This document shows, piece after piece, positions 1 through 11,667 of a stretch of 64,000 nucleotides of DNA (its first letter is position 1; each line of letters opens with the position of its first letter). The translations under genes and the position numbers were made by a program. The notes below the pieces were generated by a model that was given only the letters and a program-made list of their open reading frames with translations, was not told where the DNA came from and ran no database searches. This DNA is from Lobosporangium transversale (taxonomy: Eukaryota > Mortierellomycota > Mortierellomycetes > Mortierellales > Mortierellaceae): positions 434,001 to 498,000 of the forward strand of contig NW_019029003.1 in assembly GCF_002105155.1 (NCBI RefSeq), written 5' to 3'.

Positions 1-1
1 T

Positions 2-518
2 ACCACCCCTACTTCTGGATATCAGCCTAATCGTCGTTCAGTCATCATTCGCCCAGAAGAAGTTGCAGCATTGCAGGAGGGTCGCACCTATGTTTCACCT
101 GCCGCAAAGAACTCAGGACGAGGCAGCTATTCTAGCGATGAAGAGGCGGATGCCATTGCAGACACTCTTTCAGCCCTCGAGGGTAAGGCTAGTATGGGAC
201 ATGGTGTGAGTTATTCATCCAAAGCCCCTCACCGCCGGTCTATCTCCAGCGTCGATCCAAACTCTCTTGCTGAGTTTGCCGCTAAGCTTCCCAACCATAT
301 GCAGCCTGGCACCGGCTCTGCGGCCTTCCAGAATTTCGGACAAAGTCTTGTCAATAATGATGACGCTCGTGACCGCAGACGATACTCAACTTCGTTCAAT
401 TCTACGGTTGCGAGTCGATCAGCTATGACTGGACCAATTAGTCGACGTCTCTCAGCTGCGCCGGCTGTCAGGGAAGCTGATCGTAAAGAATGGCGTATAT
501 GTAAGTTCTCCCTCTCTC

Positions 519-549
<31 letters not shown>

Positions 550-3500
550 GTATTGTTCTTAATTTAAACAGAAGAGGTATCAAGAAGAAAAGTGGAAAGG
601 AAGAGCGATTTTATCTAAACGATAGTTTCTCTGCATGACTTCTTGGGCATCATATCATTTAGCTACATCACTGGCCTCTAATACAGGTCTGTCCAATAGG
701 GATAGTGTTAGTCTCAAGGAGAATGCGAATGGTCGTCGCCCGCTCTTCCAAGCTCATTTGACTTATTCAGATTTTCATTCACTTCTGACAAAACAGAAGC
801 ACAAATATGTTCAAGGCGTCCTCAGAATCAACAAACGTAACCGTTCAGATGCTTATGTCACAGTTGATTCTCTGCCAGAAGGCGATGTTTACATTTGTGG
901 AAGTAAGGACAGGAACCGTGCATTGGAAGGAGATGTTGTTGGTATTGAGCTTATCGATTTTGAGGACGTGCCTATCCAAAAACTAGAAGGCGGAAAGGAC
1001 AAAAAGAAGAACAAGCGTGCAGAGGATGTAGAGGAAGCTGGTGAAGCCGACGTTGAAGATATCAAACCCAAATATTGCGGCCGTGTCGTTTCTATTGTTG
1101 AGCGCTCATTAGTCCAAATGTTTTCAGGGACTTTAACTTTACAACGACCAAGTGGATCAGCAAAGAAAAATGAACGTCGCCGTCTAGATGATGATGATTC
1201 GAAGGGCCAACCCCGAATTGTCTGGTTCAAACCTGTATGATTATATCTTTTACGAATAAGATATTTATTATTTATTTTGCTGTTATTTACTCTTTTTTAG
1301 TTTCAGATAATTGATGGATATCTTCTTTCGATTTTCTATATCTGATTTCTCTAGACCGATAAGCGCGTGCCCTTAATTGCTATTCCTATTGATCAAGCCC
1401 CCAGGGATTTTGTAGAGAATCATATGGCATATGCCCATAAGCTCTTTTTAGCTACAATCAAACGTTGGCCTCTTAGCTCACTTCATCCTTTTGGGCATCT
1501 TGAACGTGAGCTTGGCGATATTGGTAATATTGAGATCGAGACAGAAGCTTTGTTAGCGGATAACAACGTCACTACTACTGCATTTGGCGAAAAGGTTGAA
1601 AAATGTCTCCCTGAACTTCCATGGGTTATTCCGGAGAAGGAACTGAGTAACCGCCGTGACCTTCGGAAGAGTTGTACCTTCACAATTGACCCCGCCACCG
1701 CCAAGGATCTGGATGATGCAGTGTCCTGCATTCGCCTCGAGGATGGCACATTTGAAATTGGTGTCCACATTGCTGATGTTTCCCATTTCATCAAAGTTGG
1801 TTCTGCTTTAGACAGAGAAGCTAAAGCAAGAGCTACTACTGTTTACTTGGTTCAAAAGGCGATCCCAATGTTGCCGACCGTACTCTCGGAGGATCTTTGT
1901 AGTCTGACAGTAAATGTCGACAGGCTTACATTTTCAGTGTTCTGGATCATGACTGAGAGCGGTGAGATTCTCAAGACCTCATTTGCAAAGTCTGTCATTC
2001 GGTCTTGCGCACAGTTATCATATGATGATGCTCAGCGTGTGATCACAACCGGTGCTCTCGACTCGAAGGTCGAAGTCTATAACCATCCACGGGAAGTTGT
2101 AGAAGAGAACATCAAAACATTTTTCGTAAGTATTTATTTATATTTTATAGCTTGTAATGGTGCGTGAATATGCTTTACAACACCATCGCCTTTCGCTCAC
2201 AATTTGCCAATATGATATCATATCGCTTTCGATAGAAATTGTCCATGATCTTGCGTCAAAAGAGGTTTGACAATGGCGCACTTTCCATCAATTCCATCAA
2301 GTTGGCATTCGAAACTGATGGACAGGACTCGCCTTTGGACGTGACTGTGCTTGAACTTAAAGAGAGTAATCGACTGATTGAAGAATTTATGCTCCTCGCC
2401 AACATGAGCGTTGCCAAGCAAATTTTTGACTTTTTCCCAGAACAGGCTCTTTTACGTCGCCATGAAGGACCCCTTGAGAGACGTATGGGTGACTTTATTC
2501 AGCACATGAACAAGATTGGACTGGAACTAGACGCATCCAGTGCAGGAGCACTACAGGCGTCCATGGACGCAATTCAAGATCCAGATGTGCGCAAAGTTGT
2601 TCACTTGTTGGCGAACAAGCCAATGCACCGTGGCAAGTACATTTGTAGCGGCATGCTCCCTCCTAGTAAATATCACCACTACGCATTGAATGCACCACTC
2701 TACACGCACTTTACCTCGCCCATCCGACGCTACGCCGATATTATCGTCCACCGGCTACTGGAGGCATCTTTGACTGGAGGTGAGTTGCCAGCTGACGTCA
2801 TGACCAGTCGATTAGGAGACTTGGAGCCATAGAAAGGACGGGTTGCTTGCAAATATCGTGGGGTTAGGGGGGAGAGGCCTTGATCTCACCAAATTTAGGG
2901 GACGAATGGAGGCGAATGGCATGTGCCTATGTGTTTCTTGCTTTCATTGATTTGCTCGTTCTTGAGAGGAAGGGGAGGCAAGGGGAGTAGAACCTGAAAA
3001 GAACATGCTTGATGAATATGAAGACTATGTTCACAAGTGGGTGGTTAGTGGATGTGGAACCGAGTGGTCGGTTCTAAAGAGGGAAAGAGAATGAACCATA
3101 AAGTTTTTCCAAGACGAGACGATGGACGCTAGAAGAGATGAGGACAGTGGCGGCAATTGTTTGCAGCGGGCTGCAGCATTTTGACAAGAGAAAAGAAAAA
3201 AGGATACACCTCTCAACCGCCATTGCTCCTTTTATTTTTTTGCTCCTCGCCTTGCCCTTTTTTTTTTATTTTTATTTTTATTTTTATTATTATTATTTTT
3301 TTTTTTTTGCCTTTCATATACCCCTTTTGTCCAACAGCAAAGTTTTGCAAAAAAGAAAAAAAGTTTTTTGATAAATCTTTCCATCGCTCTGACTCTTCTC
3401 TCCCTCCCTATTCCTTTCTTCTCTCTTTTACTACTATTACTATTATTGTTATTCCCATCTTTGTGTGTATGTGTCTGTGATTGTGTCATTAATTGATGCA

Positions 3501-4226
3501 ACAATATCTATTATAGATTCAAAGGTTTATCTAAACAAGGAAGCTTGCCAGAAGTGCGCCAACCATTGCAACCTGAAAAAAGATGCCGCCAAGCTCGCGG
3601 AGGAGCAGAGTAGCCACCTGTATCTAAGTGTTTTACTCCGAAAGATGACCGAGCAGAAAGGCATGGTGATCCGTGAAGGCATTGTGGTGCAGATTCTCGA
3701 TACGGCTTTTGATGTGATGGTGACAGAGTTTGGACTAGAGAAACGTGTACATCTGGATCAATTACCACTTGAGCGCTATTCTTGGAATGAGTCGACAGAG
3801 ACACTCAAGCTGTATTGGAGCACGCAGCCTTTCAAGACTCATGATGACATTATTGCCAAGGGTGGCGATAGCCAAGTAAACAATAGAAGATTATCTATGA
3901 CTTTTGCGCCATCTGGTTCACTACAAAGTGTTCGTCCTAGCGGCTTTGATGCGATGGGTGGACATCCTGACGATGCAACCAACGCATACGATGATGAGCG
4001 CGGATTGTTTGATGACGATAGCTTTTCAGAGGATGATAATGAGTCGCTGGCAAGGCAGCCTAGACAGATGGATATTGATGATGATGCGAATGATGAGCTA
4101 GCTAATAATCTACAAAAGATCAAGATGTTTGGACGCATTCAAGTTTTGATCACCCCGGATACAAGCGTGTCTCCTCCAGCGATTAAGGTAGTGGCTATAA
4201 ATCCTTTTGCTGCTGGCGCACTGTAA
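2..4226 (+). CDS. SSD1: SSD1/DIS3L2-family RNB-domain RNA-binding protein (5' partial)
   Basis: RNase II/DIS3L2-family protein that binds mRNA in the cytoplasm; fungal Ssd1 controls translation and cell-wall transcripts. The frame is open at base 2, so the 5' end lies outside. A disordered N-terminus (to about 482-500) precedes cold-shock-type motifs at 830-960 (GVLRINKRNRSDAYV, ICGSKDRNRALEGD). The RNB domain follows at 1680-2790 with TIDPATAKDLDDAVSC and HFTSPIRRYADIIVHRLL, and an S1-like C-terminus lies at 3640-3860. Introns that join in frame: 1235-1354, 2126-2235 and 2780-3516 (737 bases, rejoining as EASLTGD-SKVYLNKEACQKC). The join between about 483 and 700 could not be solved. All four catalytic-type Asp of the RNB motif are present; budding-yeast Ssd1 is known to lack nuclease activity, so this protein may be active. 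Family call firm; activity inferred. Confidence 0.88.
2780..3516 (+). other. Long 737-base intron of the SSD1-like gene
   Basis: Donor ggag/gtgagt and acceptor attatag/attc restore the SSD1 reading frame exactly. The upstream frame runs into a stop at 2830-2832, so the intron is needed to reach the conserved C-terminus. It holds T-rich and TTTTTA-repeated sequence at 3230-3310. The short ORFs inside it look like low-complexity noise. Confidence 0.7.
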
Positions 4227-4980
4227 ATAATTGAACATGAGGGACAATGTTGCTCATTTTTATTCACAAAAAGAAAAGACCGGAAAAAACAATAAGTTTA
4301 CGCCTGTAAATAAATAAATTGAAATATAAAACATTTTTAATACACATGTAATAGATCATTACATTCTCGCGTGGCACGGGTAAGCAATTAGGAAAGATGT
4401 ATCCAATCACTGTTTATAAATTGAACCTTATTTATCAGTTTCAGTTGTGCACCTCGATGGTGTACCTGAAATGATATTTTTCTTTCATCATCATTCTTAT
4501 TCTCATTCTCATTCTTCTCAATCTCACTCTCATTCTCCTCATTCTCCTCATTCTCATCCTCATTCTCCTCATTCTCCTCATTCTCATTCCCATTCTCCCC
4601 CTCCTTCTTATCATTCTCTCTTCCCATCATCATCTTTCACTTATCTTTTTTCCCCTTCACAGCTTATTTTTTTTATCTGTGACTGAAGCACTGGTTTTCA
4701 ACATTAATAGCTAACAAAGTCGACATAATATTCTTTCTTTCACACATATTCATCGACCCTTCATCTCGAGGGCATTGAAGGTATCAAGCACCTTTTAATG
4801 TTGCTTGCCAATGAGCCCCTTTTTCGTACATTATTATCCTTTTCATTCTCATCTGTAATACCTTAATTTTTTTAATGTTTCATTAGCCCTTCTGTAACGG
4901 TATCTGGAAAATTACAGTTGAAATATACTCGCCGCCAACGTCCCTTTAATTAAAACACACACAGTAGTTAATACTACAAA
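4227..4980. other. Intergenic region with pyrimidine-rich minisatellite
   Basis: This 754-base gap between the SSD1-like gene and the SR/coiled-coil gene has AATAAA-like sites just after the upstream stop (near 4310-4320). A CATTCT/CATTCTCCT repeat lies at about 4480-4640. No supported gene is seen. Confidence 0.6.
4482..4640. repeat. CATTCT / CTCCTCATT minisatellite
   Basis: Tandem, slightly degenerate hexamer and nonamer units (cattct, ctcctcatt) fill about 160 bases. The ORFs it opens on both strands (His-Ser on plus, Glu-Asn on minus) are low-complexity by-products. Confidence 0.8.
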
Positions 4981-7900
4981 ATGTCATCACGTTACAATGG
5001 CCCAGGAGCGGGCCTCCGTGGACAACCTCGTGCGCCAAGGCAGCGTTCCAGGCCACGCGATCATACGGACAATACCTCAGTAGGTTATTATTATTATTAA
5101 TATCTCTTTGTTGAATAAGAGTGCAATGGATCGATGGCACGAGGAAAAAAAGTGAGATAGATTCTCAAAAGGATGCTGTGTGTTTAATACTCAACTGCTA
5201 TTATCAATTCCATTAGTACTCTAACACCGATAGACAACAAGCATACATAGACAAAGATATTCCTGATGTACCTAGCCCGCGCTCTTACCAGTCGTCCCAC
5301 CAGCGGCAATGGAGTGATGCTTCGTCTCTGCAAGGTGGCACATTGCCACCAACACATTATCAGCAACAACAACCTTACCAAGGTGCGCAAAATTACCCAT
5401 ACAGTAATAACCATCAGTCCCCTTACATGGGTCCATCGTCTGGATCGCCAGCATCTCCACCTCCCTTGTCCTCATCGCCATCCTCATCCTCTTCATATTT
5501 TTATTCCCCAGACCAGCGTTCGCATTCTAATGCATATCCACCATCACAGCGACATCAACAATATCAGCATCAGGGCTCATCTCAAAGTAAATCAGCTTCA
5601 CGCGCTGGTGGTCATGCTTACAGTCCAGGAGGTCGTCACGACCAAAGTCCTATGATGTCGCCCACTACCCCTGACAGCTGGAGATCTCCACCTGGACCAC
5701 GTGGATATGGATCTCAGGCTCCACAATACTCCTCCATAAATCAGCATCGCCAACATCCGCATCAAAAGCCTTATCCAACTGCATCTTCCGTCTCGAATGA
5801 TGATCATCTTGGTTTTCAGCATCGACCAAGCAACCGTGGTCATGAATATGATTCAGACGATTATTACAATCGATCTGGTGGCCGCAATGGAGCCCCTAGC
5901 TATGGCTCCAGTCAGGATCAGGGACAGAACTGGTATAATGATGATCGAGACCGAGGAAGGAGTGAGAGAAATGAACGAAAGGAACCAACTCTACGGCCCA
6001 AGCCCCATACTTCAGATGAGTGGTCCAGATCACCTACGGGAACAGAGAATGAGACCGAGATTCTTCCCTGGAGCGATGATGAAGCTATTGTAACGAAAGC
6101 GATTCGATCTCCGCCTACAGAATACTTGAACGAAAAGACGTTACCTCCGATCCCTAGTAAAGGAGCAGTGACAAATGTTGATGCCAGAGTTAATGTTAAT
6201 TATAACGCTAGTGGAAGGAGCATGGATTCTGATATGATCAAGGTCGAAGTCGGAGAAACAACCACGGTCATCCCAACAACAAGTGAAAGCTTCGGCGTCA
6301 ACTTTGTTAAGAACATACCCAGTTCACCCTCTATGGCTTTGCGATACAATAATAGCAACATCAACAACGTTAATACCTCATATCACCAGGCACCTACTGG
6401 CGCGATCCAAAGTATGGCAGGAGCGGCCTCCGCCTTGAGAGCAGCAGCTGCGTTAGGCAATCAAAAAACTCTTCAAGATGAAGCACCAGTTCGGCTCCCT
6501 CGCTCCACAGAAAAACCAATGTCGTCAGAATGGGATGGCCAACGGATTAGTCTTGACGACATGCTCTCAAGCCCCCCAACAGTCATCCAAGACAGTCGTC
6601 AACAAGCCATTAACAGTTGGCGCACCTATCCTCCCCTCCATCCTCGCGAAGATAATAGTGAGAAATCCTTTGTGGATTTGAAGGGCAAGCGACGAAGTAG
6701 TTTACCAGACAAGTTTGTACCCAATTGGAATGAGCACACAGAGAATTGGAGGAATAGCATCGGTCAAAGGCGGCCCTCCTGGATGGCAGACAGCAAAGGT
6801 GGCTTCTATGAAGCTGCAGATAACGCCATTAACACTGAGATTGATCCCTTGGCGCGAAAACCATCATGGGCCAAGGATAGACAGGTGCCTGAACAAACGT
6901 CTGTCTCTACCAATGCGATGAAAGATCACCAAGACAACTATAGAGACACAGAGACTGGCAAATTCAAGCGTTTATCAGATCAAGGTACAGATCGCCTTCA
7001 TCGTCGATCGCGTTCTTGGTCTCCACCTCCTGGCCTGATCCGTAATGACGCCGTTAAGGAATCAGGCCATTTGCAAAGTGATCAGGCTGAATATGAGACG
7101 AGCACCGTTCCTTCAAATGTTTGGCGACACGATTCATATGCGTCGACCATCTCTCAATCTCGTTCCCGATCGCGATCTGCTTCTTCCCAAAGGCGGTCAC
7201 GCGATTTGAAATCCCGAGGCTCGTATTCTAGGTCAAGATCTCCATCGTTGAATTCACGAGACAGTTCAAGCTCACGCTCGCGGTACAGATCCCGATCCTG
7301 TTCGCGATCAAGATCTCTCTCTCGTTCCCGTTCCCGTTGCCGTTCCCGTTCTCCGCGGCCCCATAGCCGTGGCTCTGACGAATTCGACGGTATCGAGGGC
7401 TCAGTAGATACAGGGCTACGAAAACACGGCTCTACTCGTTTCTCTTGGCGTTCTATAGACGATGCATCTCCAAACCCTAGACGTTCTTGGGAAACAACGG
7501 CATCCTTAGCTATTAATACAGATGTCAAAGGTTATGGATTTGAAACCCACAACATGTCAAATTCAACTTTAGAGGGTAGAGAACCGGTGTCGCGGTCAAG
7601 CAAGGGTACACTGATCAGCTCAGATTCGGACAGTCAAGATTCACCTCCACTTAAAGTGCAATACGGACGCAGAGCCCTTCAAGATGATGATGACGATGAT
7701 AACCAGACTGTTTCATCCAAATATCCGGTATCAATTATCTCTACACTTAATCTACCCCCTGCTACTTCGCCCACGTCACCTCCGATACCGCCTATACCAA
7801 GCACCTATCCATCAACTGCGGCCTCTAGCCCGTATTCAAGCTTTGCACCACCACCGATACCGGACTCTCCGGCGCTTACCGGGACCCAGAGCCAATCTTT

Positions 7901-10900
7901 GATGACATCGGTGACAAATGTATCAATCGAGGCTACCATTGCCACGATTCAAAGCTCCAGGGTTTCTGTAGAAAGTTTCAGGACCGTTCCTGGCCAAGAT
8001 CAGGATGTAGAATTGGATTTTGAAGCAGATACGATATATGATCGTGGTTTGCCTCCTATCTCATCGTCTTTTGTTTCCATGACGACAGTTCGGGGCGATG
8101 ACGACAGTAGCAGTAGTAGCAACAGAAGTAGCACTACTAGTAGCACTGTTCAGGCGTCCACTGCTCCTACATCTGCACCTCGCTCCAATCCTCTTAGTGT
8201 TACTACCAAGGAATTGAGAAGGAACGGATCGTCCACAAATTCTGCAAGCCCTCTCTCTGCTCGCTCTGCTCGCTCCTTTATGTCACCATTATCTGCACAT
8301 TCAGTCACGTCAATATTGTCTGCATCGCCGCCCCCTCAGAGAGCCCCACCTCCCATTCCAGTCATAGACTCGAACTTTGACTCGGCCTCGCCCACTGTTG
8401 GTTCTGGGCTCTTTAATAATACAACTAAGCGCTCGGGCAGTGGTGGAGGCGCGCGTGGGATGCGTTCTGGCTTGAGCAAGCAAGTTCTGCCTGCGAATAT
8501 CCCGCCACCGTCTGATACTCCAGTTGGTGGCGCTCAAAAACCATCTTATGGAATCATTCCTCCACCAATTCCATCTTCCTTCAACAACCCCTCTATGAAT
8601 GGTGACTCGGCTGGTCCGTTATTCGCAAGGATGGGAGCTGTCGTAACTCCAGCTGTAGCAGCAACAACATCTGCAGTTCAGATTCAAATGTTAGCGGACG
8701 AAGATCAGAGTAAATCTCAGATAGGCGCTATTACAATTGAGGGTGATGAGCGCCTGTTGACACGTCTCAATAACCGGATTGCTCAACTGGAGAAGGAGCT
8801 CGAATTTGCTCAACAAGATCTGGAAGCTAGCCAAGATGATGCACAGGAGCTACAGAGCAAGGTGAATGAGCTAGAAAACGAGATTCAAGAACTGAAAATG
8901 CAGAATCCGCTTTCCAGAGTTAAATTAACTGATGACCACCAGAAGGCCCTTGCCCTGGAAAAGGGAGAAGAATCAAAATCTGCACGCGAGACTTGGGAAC
9001 AAGAGCGTGCTCAGCTTCTCAAAGATATGAACCGCCTTCGCGAGGAGCACAAGGAAGAACTAGAAGAGAGCGCACAGCAAGCGAGATCCAAACATGAACA
9101 AGAATTGGAGCGTCTGACATTAGATCATGCAGCTGCCTTGAAAGATCAACTGATCAGAGTTACAGAAGAGCATTCCAAAGCCTTGGAGATGCAAAGAGAA
9201 TATTTGCAAGCAGATCACCAACAGGCTATCGATAACCTAACGAATGAGTTGAACTTGCTCGGAATAAAGCATACTCAGGACTTGGAGACTCTACGATCTG
9301 AACATGAGACTTCCCTTACATTAGTTCAAACCGAGATTAATGAGCTTGGAATTCGATTTGAAGTAGCAGAGAAATCACTGTCGACTGTGACTTTAGAACG
9401 TGATCAGGCTGTTAAGGACCTTCAGCATCATAAAAAGGAGACCGAGTTGGCCTTAGATCGCCTCGAAATTGTCCTTGCGGAAGATAAGCGGGCTCATGCG
9501 CAGCTCGTCCAGGGCCTTGAGGGGAAATCCAAGCGACTTCAGATTCGAGTCACGGAGCGAGAGTCACAGCTGCGAGAATTAATGCAAGACAATGTTCAAA
9601 TTGTGGAGGAGATGCAGAGACGTGAAGAATCGTGGGAGCAGGAGCGGATACTACTTCGATCATCTGCAAATGAAGATGAAAGTGCTCGTGAGACGAGATT
9701 ACAGGAGATGCATGAACAGCTCGTGACCATGACTGAATCCAAACGACAAGCCGACATGCAGTTCCAAGGCATTGTCAAGGGCTTACTTAGGGAAGCATCT
9801 GTCCATAAGAAAGAGCTCGCAGAACGCCAGATGTTGCTGGATCAAGAGCGAGAGAGCCATGAACAACTTCAACAGCAGTTGGGAACCATTCAACAGGAGG
9901 TAGAGACACTTAAGAAGGCAAAGCTGACGCTTGAACAAGAGGCATTGGCCTCTCAAAACAAAACAGAAGCTCTTTTGCACGATAAAGAAGCACTTGAAAG
10001 AGAGAAACAAGCTCTAGAGCAAGAGAAGAAAGCACTTTTGCAAGAGAGGGATTCTACAAAGGAGCAATGGGCTGCGCTAGAAAATAACCAGAAAGCTATA
10101 GAATCTCAGCTGGAAGCTCAGAAGCGAAGTGATAGCGAGGCAATGCAGAATATTCATGATGAACTCTCAGAGCGTTTGCATCATCAGGAGAAGCTGCTGG
10201 AGGCTGAGCGTGCAAAGATTCAAGAGCTCGAGCGTGCTCTAGAAGAGAAATCCGCGACAGCTAAAAACGATCTACAGCAAGACGAGTTTATGTGGAAGAA
10301 CCGTTTGGATCAAGTCGAGGCAGCTTTGAAGACTAAAGAGGCCCAAGTGCGCAAGCTGGAACAGGAAGCGGACGCGACAATGAAGATTCAGACAGATTTG
10401 ATTCAGAGCATGGAGCGTGATGCTGCTAATACGCAAAAGAAACTGGAGGCAAGTCTGGCTGCCAAGATGCACGAGATGGAACAGGCGTTTGAGGAGGAGA
10501 AGAGGCGTATAAAGCAGCAGACGCATGATGAGCTGACACACCAGTACGAACAAGACTCTGTACAGAAAGAACAGCAGCTCGAGTCCATCCATCAGCAGGA
10601 ATTGGAGACAGTGAAGCAAGAGTTAACAATCATCTTTGAGCAGCAGCTCCAAGAATTCAGAGATCAACATGACTCTGCTCTCGAAGAATCTAACATGTTG
10701 ATGAAACAACAACAAAGATTGATCCAGGAACAACTTGAGAGGCTGCAGCAACAACTCGAGAAAGAAAGATCGGAGAAGGAAGCTGCAATTAACCAATCGA
10801 GAACCAAGTTTGGACAAGATCTGCAAGAAGTTGAGCGGTCAAAGATGAGCCTCGAACGTAAATTAAACATGACAAGGGAAGATCTAGAGGAGCTGAATAA

Positions 10901-11126
10901 GATCAGAGACGAGCTTGAGGACGATCGTGAAAAGTTGCGTATGGAGGTGGAACGATTGAAGAACGTGGCCAGCCGCTCGAGTAGAGGGGGTCAATCACCG
11001 TCTGGAGGAGGAGCATGGGAGACAGAGCGCCGGAGTTTGCAAGAGCGGATACACAAGTTGGAGGGTGAGATGCAGATCATACTTGAGAAGAATATGCATT
11101 TGACCATCGAGCTCAGTATGCGTTGA
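4981..11126 (+). CDS. Large SR-rich, Pro-rich, coiled-coil protein
   Basis: Not recognised as a named family. A 33-codon first exon (4981-5079, MSSRYNGPGAGLRG) joins through a 137-base intron (5080-5216) to one long exon, giving about 2,002 residues. The first ~1,200 residues look disordered: Gln/Ser/Pro-rich at the start, an Arg-Ser dipeptide segment at about 678-755, then Pro-rich SH3-ligand-like runs (PPIPPIPS, PPPIP) to about 1,160. From about residue 1,210 to the end is a near-continuous coiled coil (RLNNRIAQLEKELEFAQQDL and onward). That layout resembles cytoskeletal or polarity scaffolds; the SR segment would instead fit a nuclear speckle or SR-kinase target. The start ATG is chosen because the splice restores frame and no longer upstream frame exists. 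Coding is certain; function is unknown. Confidence 0.85.
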
Positions 11127-11585
11127 GAGTCATAATGAAGACTCTATTCTTCCTCTTTCTGTTCCCGCATGTGTAGCATGGAGTAAAAAAAAAAAAAAAA
11201 AAAAAAAACACACACAGACACACCAACTAAATAAGATGTATTTGATGTATTTGTGAATGTTGAAAATGTCCAAACAAACAGGTGTTTGTATGTAAAAATG
11301 TCCTTGTTTAGTATATTTATATAATATACCTTTGACAGAGTACCTGATTCACATCTTCTCCACGTGAAGATGGATGGACAGGGATCCATGTGAGTAATAC
11401 ATTACAGCAGTGAGACAGGATCTTGAATATGTCCTTTTCTCCACATTCGATATTTGCTCTTCTTTCTCTTTTTCTTTTCTATCTGCTTGTTTGCTTGCAG
11501 CTGAATCAACTTCTTATTGTTCATCGTTCATTACTCATTCTCATCTTCCATTCCTTCACATTCTCACTTTACTTTACTTTCTCAT

Positions 11586-11616
<31 letters not shown>

Positions 11617-11667
11617 CTCTCTTATCCCTTGAATTCAGTTGAATTTGCAGATCATATTACATTTCTC
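11127..11667. other. Intergenic region with poly(A) and poly(T) runs
   Basis: Contains an A-run followed by ACAC (about 11185-11215) and a T-run (about 11588-11616). The sequence is otherwise AT-rich with pyrimidine tracts before the hydrolase start. I see no gene. Confidence 0.5.

Noticed and set aside
3138-3504. Phe/Tyr- and Lys/Asn-rich ORFs
   Set aside because: They arise from T-rich sequence inside the long SSD1 intron.
4388-4686. His/Ser-rich and Glu/Asn-rich ORFs
   Set aside because: They are readings of the CATTCT minisatellite.
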